From JAJRVM01 sp963700515 (GTDB lineage Bacteria; Planctomycetota; Planctomycetia; Pirellulales; Pirellulaceae), in contig CAVOXY010000001.1 of NCBI GenBank assembly GCA_963700515.1, positions 62,001 to 126,000 of the forward strand: a stretch of 64,000 bases of DNA, in the 5' to 3' direction. This document shows positions 18,439 to 28,501 of the stretch, one piece after another (the first letter of the stretch is position 1; the number at the start of each line of letters is the position of its first letter). The notes under the pieces were generated by a model, which saw only the letters and a program-made list of their open reading frames with translations, made no database searches and had not been told where the DNA came from. Position numbers and translations under genes: made by a program.

Positions 18439-21353
18439 TTATGGTTTAGGCGATGGAGAATCCTCTCGGATCTGAGGCGTAAATTCGGCCTCCACGTTTT
18501 CGAAAAACAGACCTTGGAATTGACCGGCCTGAAGTTCGTTGGGCAACGTGACTTCGGCGGCATACTTCGTGTCGGGCTGCAAGTGTGACACGTCGGCATA
18601 GAAACCGGTAAAGGTCCTTTCGCGGCCGAGCGGATACACGTCGCCATAGGCTTTCTTCAGCTCGATCGACTGGCCATTGAGTGTCAGCCCGACGGTCCAC
18701 TTATCGTCTGGGTCGGCAATGTGGACGTACAGCAACAGGCGATGCGGCCCGCGCCATGTGGCCAACAAATCATCTTCGGTATAAGGAATTGGCCAAGCCT
18801 GACGGCGTTCGGCCAACTGCACAAACATGCGCTGCGGGATCGTGAACTCGGATCGATATACATCGGCCGAGAAGTCGCGATCGTAGGTCCCCACTTGCTG
18901 GCAATGATCAAAACGGGAGCCGGCAAAAGGAACGGTGAGCGTTAACAGGTCGTCGTGCTGGGCGAAGCTCGTCCAGGGTCGGCCGTTCACACTCAGCGTC
19001 GCGACCTTTTTGCCTGGCGGCAATAACACGGACAGGGCCGCGGTCGTGCCCATTTCACTTTCCAAGCTGGACAGCGTCAGGATCTGGCCGTTGAGCGCGG
19101 CTTGGCCGGTGGCGCCGAGCACCACGGGCAGTTGCAGCGTAGCGGCCGGGACAACCTCCAACACGACCGCCTGCGGACCTTTGATGGGCAAGCTGACTAT
19201 GTCGCCTCGGCGCCACGGTCCTACGTCACCCTGGCCCAGCAATCGGCCAGGGCGGGGATATAGTTCTCGCAGGACGAAGCGGTCGCCGTTGGTCAACCCA
19301 ATACTGGCGTCGAGCGCAAACTGGGCATCGAGCGCGCGGTAGTTAGGATTGAACAGGAAGACGAAACCTCGGTCGTCGCATATCGCCGCGGTGCCGTCCA
19401 CGCGCCCCAAGGCTGGCGGCCCGATGATCGCGCAGGTGACGCAACGTAGCGCGGTGCTGGTCAGTCCAATCCATCCACTGCCGCAGCCATTGTTGGTCTT
19501 CCGCGCGGAAATATTGGAACTCGGCCTCGTCGTGCGCGGCAACAAGTCGACGACGTGATTAAACGGCGCGGAGCCGATCGAGGAAATCACTGAGTAGCGC
19601 CAGCCCAGATAGTCCCAGTCCCGTACGTGCAAGGCACGATCGCGGACGCATTGCCCCTGGGCATCGCTGCGCGGCGTCTGGTGCGTCATGTAGCCCGGCA
19701 CCAACTCCCACGGCGTGAACTGCTCCATATGGAAGTACCAGGTGGCCCAGCGCTGCCGGTCGCCCGACACGCGGCTGAAGTGGAGGTCCGGAAAATTCTC
19801 GAAGCTGCCCGGCTGTTCATCGTTGGTGGTCGGATGCGGATACGAGCCGCCAAGCCACGTCCAGGCGCCGAACCACTGGTACTGCTGGCGGCCGTCGATC
19901 ACCACGTCCGGGATGCGGCGACGAAGCTCTTCCAGGATCCGGCGACAGCCGTACCACTGGGCGTATTTGCTGGTCGGTCGAAAACCCTCCGGTGTCGGCT
20001 CATAGGCGATCCACCAGTGATCAAAGCTGTAGCCGCCGATCCCCGTTCGTTGCTGAAACGCCACCAGCTGCTCAATGAACCAATCCTGGAAGCTGCGCAC
20101 ACCGGTGTCCACACCGACGTAGCCACCCGTCTTGCCGCCGCACCAGGCGGTCCATTCTGGATTCTGCTTCCAGCCGAGCGTTGGGTAGACGTAGGCCAGC
20201 AGCTTTACGTTTTTTGACTTGGCGTAGTCGAGCATCTCCTGAACGGACGACGGAATCGGGTCCGCGGCAATGTTCCACTCGCCTTTGCGGATCTTCTGTC
20301 CCAGGCCCAGCCACAGGCAGCATTCCCAGCCCCAGGCGTCCGCATTATCCTGCAGCGGAGCGAGTTCGCTATTAGCTGGTGTGAACAGCGAGTGTTCGAC
20401 GCCAACTGCGGCGCATTGATCGAGGATGCGTTTCCATTGGGTGCGACCCTCCGACTTGGCCACGTCGATCTGATAATCGTTTTCACACCAGGGGACGTGG
20501 ACTCGCAAACTTCTCTCAGGGCGGTACAGCGCGAACGCACTGACGCACTGCGTCATGGCGTCGAATTCGGCCATATCCAATAGCGGATAGTCAGTGAATG
20601 CCCGCTCCGGTTCGCGCACGTACTTCCATTCAGTGAGATTATGGGCCGGAAACTCGACGCCACTCAACTCGTACAGCCCCAGACAGACCCGGTCTGATTC
20701 AAATGGCCCATAGGCCGCTCGCCATTGCATATCGGTGGCGTAGCGACATCGCGATCTGGCCGTCTTGGCGTTCCCATTTGAGGAATGGATTCTGGAGGGC
20801 GAGAAAGACACCGAACTTCGGCGGCGAATTCGCTTCGCCCCAGACGCAGGAACACCGCGCCGCTCGCATGGCTGGCTTTGTGCTCGCGGGCGATATGCGT
20901 CTTCAGGTCCGCGCGGAACACCTCGGCGGCTTCTACATGGCATGTGCCGTCCGGCGGGAGCGTGAACCGAATCTGCTTGCTGACGAAATGCCAGTTGGGC
21001 TTGAGTTCGAAACGGACCTGAAACTGCTTGCCGCCGGCCTCGTAACTGAACGTGATGCCGCCCGGCTGACGCTCCGTGGCCACCAGCGTGCTGCCGGGAG
21101 TAGCCAGCTTTTCGCCGTTGACTGTGAGCGCGGCGGAGTCGCCGGTCAGCTCAATCTCGCCACCGAAGGCTGTACTGCGAAGTCGTACCAAGGCGCCATC
21201 TTCGAACGTCGCGCTGACCAGGCCGTTCTCGATGGTCTCGGTCTCCGCCGCCAACATCGGCCCGCCGGCCAGGCAGAGCAAGACAGACAGAAAAGAGAGG
21301 ACAACAAATCGTCGAAGTGGAAGCATCGGAATCAGCTCGCGTGTGGCAGTCAT
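18439..21353 (-). CDS. large secreted putative glycoside hydrolase (frameshifted)
   Basis: About 970 residues. ATG 21353 has GAGG 7 nt upstream and a signal peptide (MLPLRRFVVLSFLSVLLCLAGG). The N-terminal ~200 residues are a beta-sandwich. A TIM-barrel-like central part follows, with WGWECCLWLGLG, VKLLAYVYPTLGW, GIGGYSFDHWWIAYEP and PDVVIDGRQQYQWF, reminiscent of alpha-galactosidase-like barrels in which the strand-end Asp residues are catalytic. A C-terminal beta domain ends the protein. The exact family is not clear to me. Two frameshifts lie near 20845 and 20755, and the protein reads through both (LALQNPFLKWERQDGQIAMS between them). It belongs to the carbohydrate-degradation region. Confidence 0.65.
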
Positions 21354-21568
21354 CGTGGAACCTCGGGGTGCGAGAACCAGCCTGTAGCAGATCTTGTATC
21401 TGAAAGTTTATTGGCTCAGCTGGGCATCCGATAGATCTCTCTGCTGGCGTGATCCGCGAATACGACGAAGAAGGAGGGGTACTTGATGATTGCGCCGCCG
21501 CCATGGAAGATGTTGACCGCCGCTGCTTGAGTGCTTGGGCTAAAGGGAGAAATAGGAGTCATCCAGGA

Positions 21569-22685
21569 ATGCACGCTCAACCAGACAATAAATCCGCCGG
21601 GAAGCTGGGGACTTTCGCCGGTGTCTTCACGCCGAGCATTCTGACCATACTGGGCATCATCCTGTTCTTACGGATGGGCTACGTGGTGGGCACGGCAGGG
21701 CTTGGACGCGCGCTGCTGATTATTCTCCTGGCAAACACGATTTCGATACTGACCAGCATTTCGCTGGCGACGGTTGCCACGAATCTGCGCGTCAAGGGAG
21801 GTGGCGACTATTACCTCATCTCGCGCACGCTGGGTGTCGAGTTTGGTGGACAGTTCGCGGTCGCATCTGTTTCAGGTTATCCGCACAAGCCTGCACAAAC
21901 TATCGTCCGAGATCGAACATCCGAGCGACTGGCGGCCGGTGCTGTTGGCGCATTTGATGACCCGAACCGACGAGTGGCGGAAGGCGAAGCTGCAAGTTCT
22001 GGCACCCAGCCGAGACGACCGTGGCGAGCCGCAGACAAAGGAAGATGTGGCCGTCATGCTGGCCGAGTTTCGGATCGAGGCGGAAGCATGCATTGTCGAT
22101 CGCCTGGACATGGAACATGTCGTACGGTATTCAGGTGACGCTTCGTTAGTGTTCTTCCCCTTCCGTCTCCGCGGGAATGAGCCAGCTTGCGTCTTTGATG
22201 AATCATTGGACGACCTGGTCGCCGCTCTTCCGCTGACAGCGCCGGTACTGGCCGGACAGGACATCGATCTGGATGCCGAACCGGAAGAGGGTCTCCATCA
22301 GGAAATCGCCGAGGCTGTCGATGCCGCGGAGGCGGCAAAGAAGAATGCTGCGCAGGCGGACCGCGAGCTGGAACAAGCCCGGACAATTGCTGAGAAACGG
22401 CGAGCGCGGCTCGCCGAGGCCCGCCAGCAAGACGCCGACCCGGCGTCGATCGCGGAGTTGGAATCCGAGTTGAACGACGCCGATCAAACCGTCAACGAGC
22501 TAAATCGCCGGGCCGCCAAGGTGCAGTCCAAAGCCGACAATGCCGCTGCGAGGCGGAAGCGGTCACGGGCCAGCCAAAAACGAAAGAGGATGGCACGGCG
22601 AAATCGTAAGATCCCGCCCTTCCCAACTCAAGGTGGAAAAGGCCCTTCATGGTTGCAGGAGACTGCTCTCAAGTGCGCCCAGTAA
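21569..22685 (+). pseudogene. SLC12-type cation-chloride cotransporter with internal deletions
   Basis: The N-terminus (KLGTFAGVFTPSILTILGIILFLRMGYVVG... to GGGDYYLISRTLGVEFGG) is that of bacterial Na-K-Cl/SLC12-like amino acid-polyamine-cation transporters. At about 21855 the frame changes and the sequence jumps to cytoplasmic C-terminal parts: SLHKLSSEIEHPSDWRPVLLA, then HLMTRTDEWRKAKLQVLAP and SGDASLVFFPF. Most of the usual 12 membrane helices are missing. The coding length of ~370 residues compares with about 700 or more in the family. The tail is a charged coiled coil (about 22290-22590). It cannot transport as it stands; real deletion and assembly collapse are both possible. Confidence 0.7.
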
Positions 22686-22690
22686 GTCGG

Positions 22691-22906
22691 TCATGGTTTT
22701 TTCGACTTGCGGTTCACTGCCAACATCAGCGCGACGCACAGACCAAGTACGAACCCAATGCCCACGGCGATCAGGAGGAGGACAGACAGCGACAGCGACG
22801 GCGCCCAGAAGAGGAACCTTGCGGATACCAGCGTCGTATTCTGGGCGATCAGGAGAAGTCCGAAGACTGCAAACAACAGTGCGACGACCAGCTTGATTCG
22901 AGCCAT
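22691..22906 (-). CDS. LapA-domain (DUF1049) small membrane protein
   Basis: 71 residues with two membrane segments (about residues 5-22 and 38-63) separated by NTTLVSARFLFWAPSLSL, the pattern of DUF1049/LapA proteins. Residues 64-71 are basic and cytoplasmic. In Escherichia coli LapA works with LapB in lipopolysaccharide assembly; in planctomycetes the role is unknown. It converges with the damaged transporter, with stops 5 nt apart. Confidence 0.75.
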   Translation of the reverse strand: MARIKLVVALLFAVFGLLLIAQNTTLVSARFLFWAPSLSLSVLLLIAVGIGFVLGLCVALMLAVNRKSKKP

Positions 22907-23244
22907 CAGGTAATGTGGATTCCTTAGAATAGCCGCTTAACCGGGATAAAACAGCATACTCATCCAGGGGAAGGTTGGAAAGGTCCCGTTCCCCGGACTG
23001 TCTGGCCGACGCGCGATCAATGCCGAACAATGCCCTGACTCGTCCCAGCTTTGCCCGGCATCTGATAAGTGTCGGTTGGCGAAAAGCCGCGAGCAGAGGC
23101 CTGCTCTGGCAGAGGCCGCCAACGAACGCCCGCTGGAACTCATTCCTTCACGCCGTGGGCCATTTCTTGACGTCGTCTACTCCTGCCGGTAGATTCCACA
23201 GGCGGAGCCGGCTTCGTTCGACATTCGCGAAAGGGGGAGCGATC
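22907..23244. other. intergenic stretch, nothing recognised
   Basis: About 340 bases between the divergent LapA-like and PL11 genes. The plus frame is open from 22975 into the lyase gene, but its content does not look like protein before the signal peptide at 23245. Confidence 0.4.
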
Positions 23245-24945
23245 ATGCGCCACGTATTGTTCGTCACCGCGATACTCTTGCTACTGAGTTCGGCTGGCTG
23301 TGGCGGCAACAGCTGGCCGAGAAACTCGACCGAGGTCTGGTGGCCGTACCACAAGCCGACGGATCGCACTATGTCGGTTGGCGCCTGCTGGAGTCGGATC
23401 CGGTCGACGTGGCATTTCATGTCTATCGCCAGACAGGCACCAGCAGGTACCGCCCAACGACTGACTTCCGAACCGGTGCGCGAGAGCACGAACTTCGTCG
23501 ATATCGAGGCGTCGCCGGAGGGCAGCCCGAGTTACTCCGTCCGAGCGGTGACGGCGGATGGCGAAGGTCCACCCAGCCCGACGGTCGCGTGGATCAACGC
23601 ACCGCCAGGCGAGTCGTATATCGCCATACCACTTCAAGGCAACTACCGAATGCACAAGGTCGCTGCCGCCGACCTCGACGGCGATGGCCGATACGAACTG
23701 ATCATCCAGCAGCCCGACTTCAACACCGATCCGTATCAGGCGCCCGGCTACTGGAAGAAGAGTCCGGACACGTACAAGCTCGAAGCCTACTCGCTCGACG
23801 GCCGCTTCCTCTGGCGGCACGACATGGGTTGGTCGATCGAGGCTGGCACGTGGTACGCGCCGTACATCGCGTACGATCTGGACGGCGACGGCAAGGCGGA
23901 AGTCTACTGCAAGGGTGGCGAAGGGGACCCGCGCCAGCCGGCAGGTCACGTGAAGACCGGGCCGGAGTGGCTGTACAAGCTCGACGGGCAGACGGGCCAA
24001 ATCGTCAAGAAGATTCCGTGGATTCCGCGACTGCCCGAGATCGGCGAGTACAACTACTACTGCCGCAACATGCTCGCCGTCGCCTATCTCGACGGCCGGC
24101 GGCCGCACTTGCTGATGCAGCGCGGAACCTATCGGGCCATTGTGATCGAGGCGTACGACCCGGATCTGAATCTCGTGTGGCGCTGGAACTCGCACGATGA
24201 AAAGGAGAAATACGATAGCCAGGGCGCTCACACGATTCGCGTGGCCGACGTCGATGGCGATGGCTGTGATGAGATCATCGTGGGGTCGTGCCTGGTGGAC
24301 CACGACGGCAAGGCGATGTGGACACTTGGCATCGGCCACCCTGACACGTGCTACGTGGGCAAGATTGATCCCGCACTGCCGGGGCTGCAGATCTTTTTCG
24401 GTATCGAGCCGCGCCAGAAGAGCGGTGCTGTGAGGCTGGTCGATGCCCTCACCGGTAAGACGCTCTGGATGAACGATGAGCCGACCGTTCACGTCCACAG
24501 CCAGGGCATGTGTGCCGACATCCTGGCAGAGCACCCTGGCCAGGAATGTTATGCAGGCGAAGCCAAGGGGGGCGATCAGGCGTGGATGTACACGGCCCAG
24601 GGAAAACGTATCGGCAGCGAGAATATTGGCTCATTAGCCCCCCCGACGCTCTGGTGGGATGCCGACCCGCAGAAAGAGATCATCCTCAAGGGCAAGTTGA
24701 TGAAGTTCCAGGGCGAGACGATTTTCGCTCCACCGGGCGCCAATCGCACGCACATGGTGGCCGACCTGCTGGGCGACTGGCGTGAGGAATTTGTCACCTC
24801 CGTCGATGGCGAATTGCGCATCTACACGACAACGATTCCGGCGAAAACACGTCGCACCTGTCTCATGCAAGACCGACTGTACCGACTGTACGTCGCCACG
24901 AACTCCATGGGCTACAACACGTCGCCGCAACACTCGAAGCCGTAG
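23245..24945 (+). CDS. PL11 rhamnogalacturonan lyase (frameshifted)
   Basis: About 566 residues. ATG 23245 has GGGGGAG upstream and a signal peptide that may be a lipoprotein type (LLLLSSAGCGG). The body is an eight-bladed propeller of family PL11, with repeated calcium-binding D-x-D-G-D-G loops (AADLDGDGRYELI, AYDLDGDGKAEVYCK, VADVDGDGCDEIIVG) and the family segment RHDMGWSIEAGTWYAPYIAYD. PL11 enzymes cut the rhamnogalacturonan I backbone of pectin by beta-elimination. Two frameshifts enclose about 23310-23450, where VAVPQADGSHYVGWRLLESDPVDVAF-type sequence sits in another frame. GH32 follows 12 nt downstream, so one transcript is likely. Confidence 0.85.
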   Translation: MRHVLFVTAILLLLSSAGCGGNSWPRNSTEVWWPYHKPTDRTMSVGACWSRIRSTWHFMSIARQAPAGTAQRLTSEPVRESTNFVDIEASPEGSPSYSVRAVTADGEGPPSPTVAWINAPPGESYIAIPLQGNYRMHKVAAADLDGDGRYELIIQQPDFNTDPYQAPGYWKKSPDTYKLEAYSLDGRFLWRHDMGWSIEAGTWYAPYIAYDLDGDGKAEVYCKGGEGDPRQPAGHVKTGPEWLYKLDGQTGQIVKKIPWIPRLPEIGEYNYYCRNMLAVAYLDGRRPHLLMQRGTYRAIVIEAYDPDLNLVWRWNSHDEKEKYDSQGAHTIRVADVDGDGCDEIIVGSCLVDHDGKAMWTLGIGHPDTCYVGKIDPALPGLQIFFGIEPRQKSGAVRLVDALTGKTLWMNDEPTVHVHSQGMCADILAEHPGQECYAGEAKGGDQAWMYTAQGKRIGSENIGSLAPPTLWWDADPQKEIILKGKLMKFQGETIFAPPGANRTHMVADLLGDWREEFVTSVDGELRIYTTTIPAKTRRTCLMQDRLYRLYVATNSMGYNTSPQHSKP

Positions 24946-24957
24946 CGAGAAAGGTAC

Positions 24958-27306
24958 ATGAAGTCTTTTGCCATTCTCACCGCTATCACGGTCCTGGCCC
25001 TCAGCAGTGCCAATGCTGGCGAAGTCCCGCAGTCAGTACAGTTCGGCGCGGCAGGGCAGGTTGGCAGCGGAGCTTTGGCGGTCGCACAAGCCGCGTTCGA
25101 CGAGGCCGTGGCGGTATGGCATTTCGCGAACCTGGATGACGCCGCGGGAGCCAACAGCGTGCTCCGCGCGATTGGTCCGGCCCAAGTCGGTGTGCCGCTG
25201 TCGGGCGTCGATCGTGAATCTTCCGTGGCACGCGGCGGGGATGGGCAAGTCGCGCAATTGGGTGAAGGATTCTTGTTGGCCGGACAGGGTGCGGATGACG
25301 AACTGGCCTTGTGCGGGAAAACGGTGAGTCTCTATGTGCGGATGCTTCAACCTTCCGGACCGTGGCATTCCAGCGGCATCGTATCCAAGTACGGCGGGCA
25401 TGAACGGCTCGTCTATAACCTCTACGTGCACACAAATGATCTGGGTTTCGAGCTAGGTACGGATCGAGGATTGTTTCGTGTCACCATGCCCTTGGCGGAA
25501 TTGGCTGCGACACAGTGGCACGACATCATTGTCCGCTATGATGGGCAGCGGTTGGAAATGTGGGTGAATGGAGTCCGGGTCGCCGACAAGGTAGCAAGCG
25601 GCGCGGTGCGGCAGGGCAACAGCGAACCGTTAGTCTTAGGCGGATATTCCGTGCAGATGCAGCCGCAGGGACCTTGCGGGGGATTACTGGATACCGTGGC
25701 GATCTGGAACCTGTCTGTAACTGATGACCAGATCGCGGCGCTGAGCGGTGGTGAAGCGGCGGTGCGGAAAAACCGCGAGCAGCACGAGCGACAGAAATAT
25801 GCCGAACTCCCCGCACCTGTGGCCGCTTTTCGGAAGTTGATCAGGAGCCAGCAGGTCGAACCCTTCTCACGCGCAGCGCGGACGCTGCGAGAGTGGATGC
25901 TGGCCAACGATCCTCACTACCCAAAATACCATTTCACGGGCCCGGAAAGCTGGATCAACGATCCGAATGGCCCGCTCTACTACCGAGGCCGCTACCACCT
26001 TTTCTACCAGTTTGATCCGAACGTCGACGGTCAACGTCGCGGGATGTGCTGGGGGCACGCGGTGAGCACGGATCTCGTCCATTGGCGCGATTGGCCAGTA
26101 GCCCTCTGGCCCGATACACCAGAGGACCGCGCGGGCGTTTACTCCGGGAATACTTTCGCGGACGCGGAAGGCCGACTCTGTGCGCTGTACACCGGCAATG
26201 TCGCGGGTCACCAGCAGTCGTACGGCATCCTGGCTCGCAGCACCGACGAGGGTATTACCTGGCGAAAGCAGGTGGTGCTACACGATAACCAGCGGCCCAA
26301 TCCAGATTCCCCGGTGCATTGGGATGGCTTCACGTGGCACGAGGCGGGCCAGTGGTACCAGCTCATCGGCGGTACGACCGGCGGCGCGAACCGCCAAGGG
26401 GCAGCGTTTCTCTGGCTCTCCGCGGATCTCGAGCACTGGCAATTGCAGAAGAACATCGCCCCCTCGATCAAGCTGGGTGAGTTTTGGGAACTGCCCTATT
26501 TGATTCCGCTGGGCGGACGCCACCTGCTGTTGGTTGGTTGCGGCAATCCGTATTGGATTGGAACCTATGACCAGACATCCATGACGTTCACACCCGATCG
26601 ATCCGCACCGCTCCAGGTGGACACCGGCCACTACTACTCCTTCAATTTGAATCTGGAGGATCACCGGGGCCCGGGCGGAACGTCTCGGCAATTGATGCAC
26701 GGCTGGGTGACCGGCCCGCCGTCACCGACAAAAACGGTGCCCTTCTGGCAAGGCGCGCATGCGATCCCGCGCGTGCTGCGTTTGCACGACAATCGGCTCT
26801 GGCAGGAACCGATTCCGGAACTTGATCAACTGCATGGCAAGCGTTACCGCGGCGGTGAACTGAGTCACGTCCGCAGCGATGCGTTGGACATCGTGGCCAC
26901 GTTCCAGCCGGGCAGGGCAAAACAGTTCGGCTTCAAGCTGCGTGTTTCGGCGGATGGCTCTCAGTTCATACGCGTCTTCTTCGATGCCGCCAGTCGTCGT
27001 TTCGGCGTGGACGGCCCCACTTTGGTGCACAACGCGACGAGCATGAGAGAGCTACGGGCTGCGGGCCAGCAGGATTCGTTGCTGCCGAGTGGGGAACCTG
27101 TCACGATGCGAATTCTTCTCGACCGTTCGATCGTAGAAGTGTTTGTCAACGGTGTGGCCTACACGGCCCGTGCCTTCCCGTCTGCCGATGCCCTGGGCGT
27201 AGAGGTTTTCAGCGAAAGTGGCGAAGCAACGGTTGAATCGTGCGAGATGCACGAGATGCAAAGCATCTGGCCGCAGGTGGAACAGGCCGATTTGCCAAAG
27301 GAATAA
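24958..27306 (+). CDS. secreted LamG plus GH32 (levanase/invertase-like) enzyme
   Basis: 782 residues: signal peptide (MKSFAILTAITVLALSSANAG), a LamG/concanavalin-type sandwich (about residues 45-260), then a GH32 five-bladed propeller. The nucleophile motif is SWINDPNGPLYY (near residue 335), followed by YHLFYQFDPN, WGHAVSTDLVHWRDWP and YSGNTF. The acid/base Glu is probably in GEFWELPYL. The usual RDP motif is not obvious: its place reads PVHWDGFTWHE. The C-terminal sandwich (DRSIVEVFVNG) is standard for GH32. It would hydrolyse fructans or a related sugar outside the cytoplasm. It is in tandem with the PL11 gene. Confidence 0.85.
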   Translation: MKSFAILTAITVLALSSANAGEVPQSVQFGAAGQVGSGALAVAQAAFDEAVAVWHFANLDDAAGANSVLRAIGPAQVGVPLSGVDRESSVARGGDGQVAQLGEGFLLAGQGADDELALCGKTVSLYVRMLQPSGPWHSSGIVSKYGGHERLVYNLYVHTNDLGFELGTDRGLFRVTMPLAELAATQWHDIIVRYDGQRLEMWVNGVRVADKVASGAVRQGNSEPLVLGGYSVQMQPQGPCGGLLDTVAIWNLSVTDDQIAALSGGEAAVRKNREQHERQKYAELPAPVAAFRKLIRSQQVEPFSRAARTLREWMLANDPHYPKYHFTGPESWINDPNGPLYYRGRYHLFYQFDPNVDGQRRGMCWGHAVSTDLVHWRDWPVALWPDTPEDRAGVYSGNTFADAEGRLCALYTGNVAGHQQSYGILARSTDEGITWRKQVVLHDNQRPNPDSPVHWDGFTWHEAGQWYQLIGGTTGGANRQGAAFLWLSADLEHWQLQKNIAPSIKLGEFWELPYLIPLGGRHLLLVGCGNPYWIGTYDQTSMTFTPDRSAPLQVDTGHYYSFNLNLEDHRGPGGTSRQLMHGWVTGPPSPTKTVPFWQGAHAIPRVLRLHDNRLWQEPIPELDQLHGKRYRGGELSHVRSDALDIVATFQPGRAKQFGFKLRVSADGSQFIRVFFDAASRRFGVDGPTLVHNATSMRELRAAGQQDSLLPSGEPVTMRILLDRSIVEVFVNGVAYTARAFPSADALGVEVFSESGEATVESCEMHEMQSIWPQVEQADLPKE

Positions 27307-27314
27307 ATTCCCGT

Positions 27315-27626
27315 ATGAACGACCAGTATCAGAGTAACGTGTTGGGCCCCGCGAGCATCAACGAGCCCCGCGTGAGACTGGCTTGGCGCAGTGACCTTCT
27401 CGCCAAGTCAGGTCTCCCCGACGTGCTGCAGTATCACGAATATGCACCGAAAGCGGAACTCTTTGCGCATGGCGCCGCCCGGGTGTCGCCATCCATTGCG
27501 ACGCAACGACGGGTGGGTGGAGCACGGCCGGTGTTCATTGGCGAATTCGGCATGTCCACCGCGCGTGATTCGACGCACGGAGCCGGTTTGGGATGGCAGG
27601 ACCGCTTGCCCCTGCCGCCGGGATGA
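27315..27626 (+). pseudogene. C-terminal glycoside hydrolase fragment beside repeat array
   Basis: The frame reads ...LPDVLQYHEYAPKAELFAHG... and ...RPVFIGEFGMSTARDS, like the end of a clan-A (GH5-type) TIM barrel in which the Glu of IGEFG is the nucleophile. No N-terminal barrel exists upstream; the GH32 stop is 9 nt away. The frame ends inside the first repeat A unit at 27626. It looks like a remnant cut on both sides. Confidence 0.5.
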
Positions 27627-27932
27627 ACCCGACGGAAACCGAGGGGATAGGATCGCGGGGGGTAGCTCACCAGTTGTGGTACCGCCGGGATGAACCCGAC
27701 GGAAACCGAGGGGGTAGGATCGCGGGGGGTAGCTCACCAGTTGTGGTCCCGCCGGGATGAACCCGACGGAAACCGAGGGGATAGGATCGCGGGGGTAGCT
27801 CACCAGTTGTGGTCCCGCCGGGATGAACCCGACGGAAACCGAGGGGGTAGGATCGCGGGGGTCGCTCACCAGTTGTGGTCCCGCCGGGATGAACCCGACG
27901 GAAACCGAGGGGATAGGATCGCGGGGGGTAGC
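27615..27932 (+). repeat. tandem array of repeat family A, five units of 66-67 bp
   Basis: Units start at CCGCCGGG in positions 27615, 27682, 27749, 27815 and 27881 and are almost identical. Each has an imperfect stem, CCGCCGGG/CCCGACGG, closed by a G-U pair on the minus strand, followed by GGTAGCTCACCAGTTGTGG. Single copies lie at 3963-4019 and about 440-482. The array lies between a broken hydrolase fragment and the 3' end of the hydrogenase operon, 26 nt from its last stop. Confidence 0.85.
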
Positions 27933-27958
27933 AGCCGCAAATCAATTGCCTGGCGGTC

Positions 27959-28501
27959 CTATTTTTCGACGTTTTCCCGCCGCAGCTTGTCGAGATACTT
28001 GCCCAAGATTACCGGGACCTGATCGGGCGTCACTTCGGCGTGAACGTCGTTGTCGACCATCATCACCGGGGCCAGCCCGCAGGTGCCGATGCAGCGCGAT
28101 CCTTCGAGCGTGAAGACGCCGTCGGTGCTCGTCTCGCCAAACCGGATGCCCAATTCATCCATCAGCTTCTGGGCCACCCGATCGGCACCTTTCACGTAGC
28201 AGGCCGTACCGAGGCAGACGTTGATCATGAATCGTCCGCGCGGTTCAAGGCGGAAGTAGTGATAGAAGCTGGCCACCCCGGCCACCTTGGCCGCCGGGAT
28301 TTGCATCAACTGGGCGACCGCGTCCAGATGGGCCTCCGCCAGGTAGCCGTACTCGGCCTGCACCTTGTGCAGCACGGCAATCAACTGGCTCTCCGGATTC
28401 GGCTCCTCCTGGCACAACTCGATGAACTGGATGATCTCTTCACCGAGAATCTGTCTGGCGGTGTCCTGAACCTGTTCCCAATTGTCGGTGGACGTGTTCA
28501 T
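27959..28501 (-). CDS. NuoE/HydC/HndA-like [2Fe-2S] hydrogenase subunit
   Basis: 180 residues, intact. The N-terminal helical part (LGEEIIQFIELCQEEPNPESQLIAVLHKVQAEYGYL) is followed by a thioredoxin-like [2Fe-2S] ferredoxin domain with four Cys: VCLGTACYVKGA and GSRCIGTCGLAPVMMV. This is the 24-kDa NADH-dehydrogenase type subunit found as HydC in trimeric and HndA in tetrameric [FeFe]-hydrogenases. It passes electrons between the NAD(P)H module and the rest. Its ATG overlaps the stop of the catalytic subunit (ATGA), so the three genes form one operon; this one is last. Confidence 0.88.
   Translation of the reverse strand: MNTSTDNWEQVQDTARQILGEEIIQFIELCQEEPNPESQLIAVLHKVQAEYGYLAEAHLDAVAQLMQIPAAKVAGVASFYHYFRLEPRGRFMINVCLGTACYVKGADRVAQKLMDELGIRFGETSTDGVFTLEGSRCIGTCGLAPVMMVDNDVHAEVTPDQVPVILGKYLDKLRRENVEK

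Noticed and set aside
27615..27932. possible CRISPR array
   Set aside because: Units are directly adjacent and nearly identical over their whole 66-67 bp, with no unique spacers and no cas genes nearby.
27667..27945. frames in the repeat array coding for repeated FRRVHPGGTTTGE-type or MNPTETEG-type peptides
   Set aside because: They arise from the 66-67 bp tandem repeat; a non-integral codon period in some units and the lack of start signals argue against genes.
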